Source: Prolixibacteraceae bacterium (GTDB lineage Bacteria > Bacteroidota > Bacteroidia > Bacteroidales > Prolixibacteraceae). Taken from it: DNA of 64,000 bases. The stretch covers positions 53,428-117,427 of the forward strand of contig JAFLKN010000013.1 in NCBI GenBank assembly GCA_019163175.1. The letters are read 5' to 3'. A model generated the notes under the pieces. That model saw only the letters and a list, made by a program, of their open reading frames with translations. It was not told where the DNA came from and made no database searches. Both the position numbers and the translations under genes were made by a program. Positions 36,224-43,976 of this stretch are shown piece after piece. Positions within the stretch are counted from its first letter, which is position 1. Each line of letters starts with the position of its first letter.

Positions 36224-36919
36224 TTACCGCACTTTCCGAAACACTTTTTGTGAAAAATAATTGGGCAAAGTTTCATCCGTGTTAATCACAATTCCGCCCA
36301 AAATATACACCGGAAAATCAGCCTGTAAAACCTTGTTGTTAATAATCAACTTCAGAATTTCATTTTCAATTTCATCGTAAACCAAATGTGTAGTTTTCAG
36401 GATTGGAACCTCGGCTTTTCTTATTTCATTAGCCATTGGTAATAACCTTAGTGCCAAAAATTCGGGCTGAAATTCAGAATAGTCAGCCGGATCAATCTGA
36501 TGGATTGAGGTGGACAAAACATGTTTCTGAACCATCATCAATGCCCCGCAGGTATTGGTGTGCCGGTGCTGGCCTACCCGCTTGATTTTACCAACTTCGC
36601 CAGAGCGCGAGATTCCAATGTGTGATCCGAAAATGAATAAAGCTGCTCCGCCATCGGGAATGTGGTCGGCAAAAGCAGTGAGGCCAATATCGCCGACAAA
36701 CGGATAACCGGCTAGTCCGCCCATAATAAATGTTCCCTGTGGTGAGGGAAGGTTCATCTTGGTCTGATGGTGGTTCAGTTCATCGAAGCAAAATGAAGTT
36801 GCTACGATAATTTTATTCATTTCAATGCCTTCACGATCAGCGATTTCGAGTACCGCGTTGTGTGAAGCTTCAGACATGGTTGAGAATTCGTCGAAATATT
36901 GACTTATTATTTTTTGCAT
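36224..36919 (-). CDS. LCIB-type carbonic anhydrase-like protein
   Basis: 231 residues. The segment MGGLAGYPFVGDIGLTAFAD (66-85), then HIPDGGAALFIFGSHIGIS (86-104) and GKIKRVGQHRHTNTCGA (110-126) resembles the core of the LCIB/LCIC proteins of algae and bacteria. That family is a divergent beta-type carbonic anhydrase group with Cys-His-Cys zinc ligands. Candidate ligands here are Cys44, His100 and Cys124, all in the expected order. It starts 38 nt after phosphoenolpyruvate carboxylase on the same strand, so it could make the bicarbonate that enzyme consumes. Family by eye; activity is inference. Confidence 0.75.
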   Translation of the reverse strand: MQKIISQYFDEFSTMSEASHNAVLEIADREGIEMNKIIVATSFCFDELNHHQTKMNLPSPQGTFIMGGLAGYPFVGDIGLTAFADHIPDGGAALFIFGSHIGISRSGEVGKIKRVGQHRHTNTCGALMMVQKHVLSTSIHQIDPADYSEFQPEFLALRLLPMANEIRKAEVPILKTTHLVYDEIENEILKLIINNKVLQADFPVYILGGIVINTDETLPNYFSQKVFRKVR

Positions 36920-36956
36920 TTAGATACTGAATTTGGTTTTTGATTTAATTAAAAGG

Positions 36957-39725
36957 CTATCCGGTTGATCCTAGCGCATTAGCAACTGCATTGATGGTTT
37001 TTAGCAAAATGATGTTCTGTTGATTGGCCATAGCAGGATCTTCTGAGTCTTTCTCGTTTCGCCAATCACGAAGGACATTAACCTGCATTTGGTGCATCAG
37101 ATCGAGAGCCACCGCCCTGAGGCGAGTTGAATGGTAATGGTTTTTTCGTCGTTGATCAAAGGGCTTTTTGAGTAGTTCGGCCAAAAGTTCTTTTGTAAGA
37201 TTAAATTCGTTTAATATAAGCGGCAAAATGTCTGTTTTGGTTTGTTCTTCATTCACCAGCGAGGCGTACAATTCAATAACTTCAGGGTCAGTTGCAGCTA
37301 AGCCCGAATCAACATTAGTCAGAATATAACGAACAAATGGATCAGATACCAGAAGCTGTTTCAGCAGTTCGTATTTTTCAGGATGCTGTTCTTTTAGCAG
37401 CTTCAGGGTGCTTCCAACACCGTACCAACTGGTAATATTTATGCGGCTTTGTGTCCAGCTGAACACCCAGGGAATAGCACGCAAATCAGTCAAAGTGCGT
37501 TGGTTGGTGCGCCTTGATGGACGGGAACCTATTTTGCTGGTTTCAATCACATCAATCGGAGTGGCCTGCTCGAAAAAGCGGATAAAACTCGGATGACGGG
37601 TGAGCGCATTGTATGTTGTGAAACTTTCGTGCGCCATAAATCCAATCAGGTCAAATAATTCGGGATTGTATTTGTGGGTGTTTAGCAAAGTATTCCGAAG
37701 TGTTCCTGAAGTAAGCAATTCAAGGTTATAGGCAGCATTCACTTTATTGGCATATTTCCGTTCAATGGTTTCGCCCTGCTCGGTAAGACGCAGTTTCCCA
37801 CTCAGGGAATCGGGCGGAAGGCTTCTCAAAAACCAGTGAATTGGCCCGGCGCCGCGACTTATGCTTCCCCCTTTGCCGTGGAAAAACCGGACATCAACAC
37901 CGTGTTTTCGCCCAATTTGAGCTAATTCGTGTTGTGCTTCGTACAAGTGCCAGAGGCTAGACAAAATTCCGCCGTCTTTATTGCTATCGCTGTAACCAAC
38001 CATGACTTCCACAACTGGCCTGGAATATCCTTTTCGTTGGGCTTGCAGGCGGAGTGTATTTTGGCTTATCGGGTGAGCTAAAAATTCATCCAGAATTCCA
38101 GGTGCCCGATGTAAATCTTCAATGGTTTCAAACAAAGGTACAACAGGCAGCTGACATGCCGGACCAGATTCTGTTTTCATGTAAAGTCCGGCTTCACGGG
38201 CTAAGAGGTAAAAAGTGAATAGATCGTCCACCTTTTTGGTCATGCTCACAATCATTGAACCCAGCGCATTGGCTCCGTATTTTTGAATATGGTCAGCTAA
38301 AACGCCCAGGTATCCCAAGGCATTTGCTGTTTCCGAAACATTTCCGGAGTAGGCATGGGTAAAAGGCCGGTAGCGATCAAGCTCCTGAAGCAAAAATATT
38401 TTATCTACCGATCCATCGGTATTTATGGAATAGCTTGTAGGATCAATATCTTCAAGAAGTCCGAGAAAAGCTTTCTGATAAAATTCGCTGTTTTGCCGTA
38501 CATCCAGATGTGCCAGATGAAAACCAAAATTCTGCACGAAACGCAAGGCTTTGTTTACTTCGTTGGTGGCAAGCATGGGTGCACCCCAAAGAGAAAGTGC
38601 CCTGAGAAGTTTTTCCAGGTCATCAATTAATTGACCTGAATTGGAATAACTCCATGCATTTGGCGCTAGTTGTATATTTCCTCCTGAAAGTGTATGCTTC
38701 AAAGGAAGTTTTTCAATCAGCAAAAGTACAAATTGCCTGAAAGGCTCACGCGATGCAGAATTGAATTGAATGTTCTCTGAGATATGGGGAATTTGCTTCT
38801 CCAGTTCCGATTTTCTCTCCATAATTTCCGCCGACAATGTACTTGGTGCAGTGTAAATACTTAGACTGTCAGCCAATAAATTCAGGCGTTGACTGGTTAA
38901 ATTCAATGCTTCTGTCCGCAAGCGCTGCAAGGTATATTTGGTAATTTCAGGAGTTACGAGCGGGTGCCCGTCGCGGTCGCCACCAACCCAGGAGCCCAAA
39001 CTAATTTTAGGCATCGACCGGTAATTCTGGATAGACTCTGACCGAAACCCAGCTTCGTTCCAAGCTTGCGTTAATGTTTTATCATGAAGTTCGAATACAT
39101 CAGGAAATACTTTGGTGAGGTAATGTAAAACATTTTCAAGTTCGGTTTCCACCTGCGGTTTTTCGAGGTAAATGTCATCTATAAACCAAAGCCTGGTCAG
39201 TAATTCTTTAATAGCTGAGCGAATCTGGTCACGTTCAAGAGCTGTGTAAACCGGATTTTCGAGCATGACGAGCTGCAGATACAGTTCGCGGTAATATTTC
39301 AAGACTACAGTTCTTTTGGCCTCGGTCGGGTGTGCTGTCATTACCGGTTCTACTTCAATTTGAGATAGGACAGCAACAATTTCTTCCTGAGAAATGCCCG
39401 ACTCTTTAACTTCAGCAAAAGTATTTGCCCAACTTCCGTTTACACTTTGCGATCCTTGCAGCTGTTGTTTGTTTCGCCGGCTTTGCACAGCCCAGTTTAC
39501 TTCGCACAAATTAAGCAGCTGAAAACAAATGGAATAGAGATGAATGGTCTTCTGTTCGTGCTCGGGCTTCGGAGTAGAAACCTGCGTATTGAGCCAGGGA
39601 ATATAGGCAACAAGATCTGTTTCATTATTTGATTCGAGAACTTCGGCAAAGCATTGAAGCAAGAAATGAAGATCGGAATAAGGCTTGCCTATTTCCTGAA
39701 TATTTTCCTTTAAAACCGGATGCAT
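36957..39725 (-). CDS. ppc: Phosphoenolpyruvate carboxylase
   Basis: A 922-residue PEPC that carboxylates phosphoenolpyruvate with bicarbonate to oxaloacetate, an anaplerotic step. Catalytic His in VMTAHPTEAKRT (about 137), GSWVGGDRDGHP, VMVGYSDSNKDGG, FHGKGGSISRGAGP and the C-terminal LLKTINAVANALGSTG are all present. Full length. It heads a likely two-gene unit with the LCIB-like carbonic anhydrase. Confidence 0.97.
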   Translation of the reverse strand: MHPVLKENIQEIGKPYSDLHFLLQCFAEVLESNNETDLVAYIPWLNTQVSTPKPEHEQKTIHLYSICFQLLNLCEVNWAVQSRRNKQQLQGSQSVNGSWANTFAEVKESGISQEEIVAVLSQIEVEPVMTAHPTEAKRTVVLKYYRELYLQLVMLENPVYTALERDQIRSAIKELLTRLWFIDDIYLEKPQVETELENVLHYLTKVFPDVFELHDKTLTQAWNEAGFRSESIQNYRSMPKISLGSWVGGDRDGHPLVTPEITKYTLQRLRTEALNLTSQRLNLLADSLSIYTAPSTLSAEIMERKSELEKQIPHISENIQFNSASREPFRQFVLLLIEKLPLKHTLSGGNIQLAPNAWSYSNSGQLIDDLEKLLRALSLWGAPMLATNEVNKALRFVQNFGFHLAHLDVRQNSEFYQKAFLGLLEDIDPTSYSINTDGSVDKIFLLQELDRYRPFTHAYSGNVSETANALGYLGVLADHIQKYGANALGSMIVSMTKKVDDLFTFYLLAREAGLYMKTESGPACQLPVVPLFETIEDLHRAPGILDEFLAHPISQNTLRLQAQRKGYSRPVVEVMVGYSDSNKDGGILSSLWHLYEAQHELAQIGRKHGVDVRFFHGKGGSISRGAGPIHWFLRSLPPDSLSGKLRLTEQGETIERKYANKVNAAYNLELLTSGTLRNTLLNTHKYNPELFDLIGFMAHESFTTYNALTRHPSFIRFFEQATPIDVIETSKIGSRPSRRTNQRTLTDLRAIPWVFSWTQSRINITSWYGVGSTLKLLKEQHPEKYELLKQLLVSDPFVRYILTNVDSGLAATDPEVIELYASLVNEEQTKTDILPLILNEFNLTKELLAELLKKPFDQRRKNHYHSTRLRAVALDLMHQMQVNVLRDWRNEKDSEDPAMANQQNIILLKTINAVANALGSTG

Positions 39726-39803
39726 AGTTGTTTTTTAATGCTAAAACATTCCTGAAGAAGCTATTGTTGAAAGAAGCCAAATAAATTATAGATGAAATCA
39801 TCT

Positions 39804-40643
39804 TTAATCTTCAATTCCGTTTTCGGGTAGTTGTCTGATTTTCTTTGCGTTTAGCGGTGAAACAATGCTTTTTCCAATATTGGCTTCAATTTCTTTGCGG
39901 GTATTGCCAACAATCGAACCGCCGCGGGCGGCTACTTTTCTATTTTCATCCGGCGTTTTGGGCTGATGTTGTTTCGAAATCTCAGTCGTAGTAGCTTCTG
40001 CAAGAGTATTTAGCGCCAATTCGAGGTTGGTCATATTATCCCGAAGGCTTTCCTTTTTTAAGTTTTTGAGTTGTTTGTATTGTTTGGTGGTCAATCCCGA
40101 CCAGCCATGTGTAATAATATCGGTTAGTGTTGCATATTCCTGACCCTGTTTAACTCCCCGCTGCTCCCATTCATCAGTCAACTCTTTGCGAACTTCAATG
40201 CTTTTAAGTCGTTGATTGATCCAGTTGGTTGAATAGCCTTTCCGATGGTAATACTCCAGCATCCGGTTTATTCCAAGTTCAGGATCGTCCATTTCGTCCA
40301 ACCGCTCGCGTGCTACTTCGGCAAGCCACTGTTTGAAAGGCTCAGCCTTTGGCGATGGAATGGATTGGATCAGCCTAAAAAGTTGCTCAACATCAGCCAC
40401 ATCGGTTTTATAGAACTTCCCGTCTGCCGATTGCATTTTCAGTTGGTTACAATTTGTAACCGACTGGTTTCCCTCCTTCTTAAGTCTATTCTTAAGTACT
40501 TTCCAATAATTATTTGGGTTAGGACTATCAGTAAGAATGCCTACGACATCTACAATGGATAAAAACCATTTTTCCTGTTCTCCATCCCAAAGGGTGCGAA
40601 CTTTTTTGTCTTCAAATAGCTTTAATGCATCTTTCCGGGTCAT
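39804..40643 (-). CDS. Bro-N / DinD-like protein
   Basis: 279 residues. The N-terminal third (VRTLWDGEQEKWFLSIVDVV, then the YWKVLKNRLKKEG and MQSADGKFYKTDVADVEQLFRLI segments) is a BRO-N domain as in phage antirepressors. The middle and C-terminal parts (WLAEVARERLDEMDDPELGI, YYHRKGYSTNWINQRLKSIEVRKELTDEW) match DNA-damage-inducible DinD-type proteins. No other phage gene lies beside it. The likely role is DNA- or RecA-related, but this is not shown here. Confidence 0.78.
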   Translation of the reverse strand: MTRKDALKLFEDKKVRTLWDGEQEKWFLSIVDVVGILTDSPNPNNYWKVLKNRLKKEGNQSVTNCNQLKMQSADGKFYKTDVADVEQLFRLIQSIPSPKAEPFKQWLAEVARERLDEMDDPELGINRMLEYYHRKGYSTNWINQRLKSIEVRKELTDEWEQRGVKQGQEYATLTDIITHGWSGLTTKQYKQLKNLKKESLRDNMTNLELALNTLAEATTTEISKQHQPKTPDENRKVAARGGSIVGNTRKEIEANIGKSIVSPLNAKKIRQLPENGIED

Positions 40644-40705
40644 TTTGATTTGATTTTAATCAGACTGATTATTTCAAATATAGCAATCTTTCAGGAATTT
40701 ATTGT

Positions 40706-40740
40706 CACAAAAAAAGCTGTCTGCGTATGCAAACAGCTTT
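40706..40740 (-). terminator. Terminator of tpx
   Basis: Stem AAAGCTGT (40713-40720) with ACAGCTTT (40733-40740), extended inward by three pairs past a C-A mismatch. On the minus strand it is followed by a T7 tract. Confidence 0.8.
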
Positions 40741-40763
40741 CTGAAATGTCGTTTGTTTTCGCT

Positions 40764-41264
40764 CTACTTCAATGAAGCCAAAGCAGCATCGTAGTTCGGT
40801 TCGTCAACAATTTCAGGAACTTGCTGATTGTAGACAACCTGATGATTTTCATCTAAAACTACTACTGAACGAGAATGTAAAGCTGCCAAAGGACCGGTAG
40901 TAATTTCAAGCTGGTAATCTTTACCAAATTTGCCTGTTGCGAAATCGGAAACGGTGATTGCATTAGCGATACCTTCAGTTCCGCAGAAACGAGCCTGAGC
41001 AAATGGTAAATCGCGTGAAATGCAAAGTACGGTTGTGTTTTCAAGGCTGGCAGCCAATTTGTTGAACTGACGAACGGAAGCTGCACAGGTTCCGGTGTCC
41101 AGACTTGGGAAGATGTTAAGAACTAGTCTTTTGCCGGCAAAATCTTTCAGCGAAACTTTGGATAAATCGTTTTTAATCAATTCGAAATCTGGTGCTTTTG
41201 TTCCTTTTGCAGGAAGTTCGCCTATGGTTTGAATTGCGTTACCTTTTAATGTAATTTGTGCCAT
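40764..41264 (-). CDS. tpx: Thiol peroxidase (Tpx)
   Basis: A 166-residue atypical 2-Cys peroxiredoxin. The peroxidatic Cys is in the SLDTGTCAASVRQFN motif and the resolving Cys in ARFCG, the hallmark spacing of Tpx. The N-terminal LKGNAIQTIGELPAKGTKAPDF is typical. It reduces peroxides in the cytoplasm (or periplasm in some species) with thioredoxin; no signal peptide is seen here. Ends at a strong terminator. Confidence 0.96.
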   Translation of the reverse strand: MAQITLKGNAIQTIGELPAKGTKAPDFELIKNDLSKVSLKDFAGKRLVLNIFPSLDTGTCAASVRQFNKLAASLENTTVLCISRDLPFAQARFCGTEGIANAITVSDFATGKFGKDYQLEITTGPLAALHSRSVVVLDENHQVVYNQQVPEIVDEPNYDAALASLK

Positions 41265-41320
41265 GATAAAATGATTTTTTAATTGAATTTTGTGTTTTGT
41301 TGATTAAAACAGCTTCGACC

Positions 41321-42175
41321 TTAGAAATGTTTTACGACGCTGCCGGTAATTTTTTCGAGCAGGTTATTGGCTAAACGGCTGGCTCCAATACGGAATAATT
41401 CAGGAGTTAACCATTCATTGCCCAATATTTCCTGAACGATAGTGAGATAGAGGATGGCATCTTCAGGAGTTACAATCCCCCCGGCAGGTTTGAATCCGAT
41501 TTTTTGTTCGGTTTCCTCAAAATGTTGTTTGATGGCCAGACACATTACGAAAGCAGCTTCGGGTGATGCGGCTTGTGGCAGTTTTCCGGTTGAGGTTTTG
41601 ATGAAATCGGCACCGGCTTCAATAGCCAGAATGGATGCCTGCCAGATTTGATCAACATTCAGCACTCCGGTTTCCAGAATAACTTTCAGATGTGCATCGC
41701 CAATTGCTTTTTTGATGGCTGAAATTTCGTTGCTACAGGTTCCGAAATCGTCTGCCAGAAAGGCCCACAAAGGAACAACAATATCAATTTCATTGGCTCC
41801 GGCGGCAACTGCCAAACGGGCTTCTTCAACTTTCAATTCGGTAAAAGTCATGGAAGATGGAAACCCACCGGCAACAGCAGCAATTTTTACGTTTGGAACT
41901 TTCAAGGTGCTTTTCACTGTTTGAGCCATGTTCGGGTACACACAAATAGCGGCCACATTGCTGATCCCGGGAAATGCCGCAGGAAAAGTATTTACTTTCT
42001 CAGTAAAGGCAGCTACCGAACTAATGGTATCCGTAGAATTCAGGGTAGTCAAATCGATGAAAGATAGTGCCTTCTCATACATCTTTACAGTGTTGTTTTT
42101 CGCAGCAATTTCGCGTATTTCTTCCAGCTCCGATTGAATATCGGCAAGTGATAATGGGCAGGTTTCGATGGACAT
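41321..42175 (-). CDS. deoC: Deoxyribose-phosphate aldolase
   Basis: About 284 residues from ATG 42175 (the frame reaches 42205). DeoC cleaves 2-deoxyribose 5-phosphate to glyceraldehyde 3-phosphate and acetaldehyde in deoxynucleoside catabolism. The Schiff-base Lys is in FIKTSTGK and the second catalytic Lys in KPAGGI; NEIDIV and KVILETGVL are further family segments. It is longer at the N-terminus than the 220-residue DeoC class, as in the E. coli type. No phosphorylase genes nearby. Confidence 0.95.
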   Translation of the reverse strand: MSIETCPLSLADIQSELEEIREIAAKNNTVKMYEKALSFIDLTTLNSTDTISSVAAFTEKVNTFPAAFPGISNVAAICVYPNMAQTVKSTLKVPNVKIAAVAGGFPSSMTFTELKVEEARLAVAAGANEIDIVVPLWAFLADDFGTCSNEISAIKKAIGDAHLKVILETGVLNVDQIWQASILAIEAGADFIKTSTGKLPQAASPEAAFVMCLAIKQHFEETEQKIGFKPAGGIVTPEDAILYLTIVQEILGNEWLTPELFRIGASRLANNLLEKITGSVVKHF

Positions 42176-42276
42176 ATTTTTTAGTGTTGAATTGTTAATT
42201 ATCAAGGATTAAATTGTTTCGGGTTTCGGGTTATGTGTTGCGGGGAAAACCCGGAACTCGTATCTCGCAACCCGAA

Positions 42277-42618
42277 TCATTTGAGTTTCTCATTATTCTG
42301 GTGGCGGTCTTTGTCTCGGTTGGTTTTTTTCTCGATGTTTTTCAGAAATGCCTCGTTCAGATCGATGCCGGTTTGATTGGCCAGACAAATCAGAACCCAA
42401 AGCACATCGGCCATTTCATCGGCCATATCTTTTCCTTCATCCGATTTTTTGAACGACTGGTCACCATATGTTCGTGCCATAATTCGCGCCAGTTCGCCCA
42501 CTTCTTCGGTTAGTATGGCCAGATTGGTCAGCTCGCTGAAATAGCGCACCCCAATGGTTTTGATCCACTGATCAACCATTTGCTGGGCTTCGGGGAGGGT
42601 GATATTTTTGTTTTCCAT
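42277..42618 (-). CDS. MazG-like nucleotide pyrophosphohydrolase
   Basis: A 113-residue all-helical MazG/dUTPase-like domain with the metal-binding EVGELARIMARTYG and EMADVLWVLICLANQTGIDL motifs (ExxE and ExxD). Such proteins hydrolyse non-canonical nucleoside triphosphates. It lies 44 nt downstream of dtd on the same strand, so the pair may form a small quality-control unit. Confidence 0.9.
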   Translation of the reverse strand: MENKNITLPEAQQMVDQWIKTIGVRYFSELTNLAILTEEVGELARIMARTYGDQSFKKSDEGKDMADEMADVLWVLICLANQTGIDLNEAFLKNIEKKTNRDKDRHQNNEKLK

Positions 42619-42662
42619 GTTCTATGCTTTTTTGCCAGTTACTAGAAGCTAGCTGCTTGCTT

Positions 42663-43121
42663 TTAAAAATCCTTATTCTTCGAATCCAAAATAATCGTTA
42701 CCGGGCCATCATTTACAAGGTAAACCTGCATGTCGGCACCAAAAATTCCGGTTCCGACTTTTTTGTTTCCAAGTACTTTTTTGAATTCATCGATCAGTTG
42801 TTCGTATAGGGGAATGGCTGTTTCTGGTCTGGCTGCGCGAATGTACGATGGCCGGTTTCCTTTTTTGGTTGAGGCGTGCAGAGTAAACTGGCTCACGACA
42901 ATTATTTTTTCGCCAATATCCTGAATAGAAAGGTTCATCACATCTTCCGCATCATTGAAAATTCGGAGCTGACAGGTCTTTTTTACCAACCAGCCTATGT
43001 CTTCGGCAGTATCGGATTCTTCGATTCCAGCCAGAATTAACAAGCCGGTTTCAATTTCAGAAACAACAAACTCTTCTACTTCTACCGAAGCCGAACTTAC
43101 CCGTTGAATAACCAATCTCAT
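42663..43121 (-). CDS. dtd: D-aminoacyl-tRNA deacylase
   Basis: A 152-residue DTD enzyme that removes D-amino acids mischarged on tRNA. Signature SQFTLHAST (about 78-86) and the Gly-cisPro motif NDGPVTIILDS at the C-terminus are present. The N-terminal MRLVIQRVSSASVEV is typical. Complete. Divergent from the lipoprotein-TonB receptor operon. Confidence 0.96.
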   Translation of the reverse strand: MRLVIQRVSSASVEVEEFVVSEIETGLLILAGIEESDTAEDIGWLVKKTCQLRIFNDAEDVMNLSIQDIGEKIIVVSQFTLHASTKKGNRPSYIRAARPETAIPLYEQLIDEFKKVLGNKKVGTGIFGADMQVYLVNDGPVTIILDSKNKDF

Positions 43122-43240
43122 AGAATCAAATTTTAAGCAATATTATAAAAAACAAACGGTACGATTAAACATTGACTGGGATATCTTGTTTAACTATGAA
43201 AAAATAACTTTAAACAAAATCGCCTTTAAACATTCAGAAA

Positions 43241-43972
43241 ATGAAGAATTTATTTTTTATTGGTCTAATTCTGTTAACATCGTGCATTTCGCAGAGGCCA
43301 ACAGACGAAGCTAAACAGGAAATGCTTTCCAACCAAGGAGCAACAGCTCTTCCGATTACTTTTGAGGTGTCAAAGGGTATTGCGTTCAACTATCCCACAT
43401 TCGCTTTTTGGGTTGAAGATTTGGAAGGTAACTATATTGAAACACTTTTTGTGACCAATTTTATAGCCAAAGGGATTTTTAAACATGGAGAAATAACTCC
43501 GGGTAAATGGAATTCAGTACCTGGTGAGGCTCGTCGGCCGGCTGCATTGCCATACTGGTCTCATAAAAGAAACATTCAGGCTAGCGATGGTCTGTACATC
43601 CCTTCACCCGAAACGGCTGTGCCAGATGCCATTTCAGGAGCAACGCCCAAAATTGGTTTTATTCTTAAAACTTCGCTTTCGAAAAAGCCTTTAGGGAAAT
43701 TCAGGATACTTCTGGAAGTAAATCAACCATGGGATTCCAACCAATTCTGGGTAAACAACAAATTTCAGGGAGATATGAATTATTTTGCATCGCTCCAGCC
43801 ATCGCTTGTTTACGCGGCTACCATCGATCCTGAAAATATGAATGAGCCGGTTTATCTAAATCCAATCGGACATGGTGAACCATCAGGAAAAGATGGCAAT
43901 TTATTCACCGATTTGAGCACGCTTACCACAGCTAAAGAAATATTTTTAACCATTCGTACTGCAAAAAATTAG
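43241..43972 (+). CDS. DUF2271-like lipoprotein upstream of a TonB receptor
   Basis: 243 residues with a lipoprotein signal (LLTSC, Cys15). FAFWVEDLEGNYIETLFVT and SGATPKIGFILKT resemble DUF2271, a periplasmic family of unknown function. It ends 4 nt before the TonB receptor gene and is certainly co-transcribed. It may process or bind what the receptor imports, but there is no direct evidence of the substrate. Confidence 0.65.
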   Translation: MKNLFFIGLILLTSCISQRPTDEAKQEMLSNQGATALPITFEVSKGIAFNYPTFAFWVEDLEGNYIETLFVTNFIAKGIFKHGEITPGKWNSVPGEARRPAALPYWSHKRNIQASDGLYIPSPETAVPDAISGATPKIGFILKTSLSKKPLGKFRILLEVNQPWDSNQFWVNNKFQGDMNYFASLQPSLVYAATIDPENMNEPVYLNPIGHGEPSGKDGNLFTDLSTLTTAKEIFLTIRTAKN

Positions 43973-43976
43973 AATC

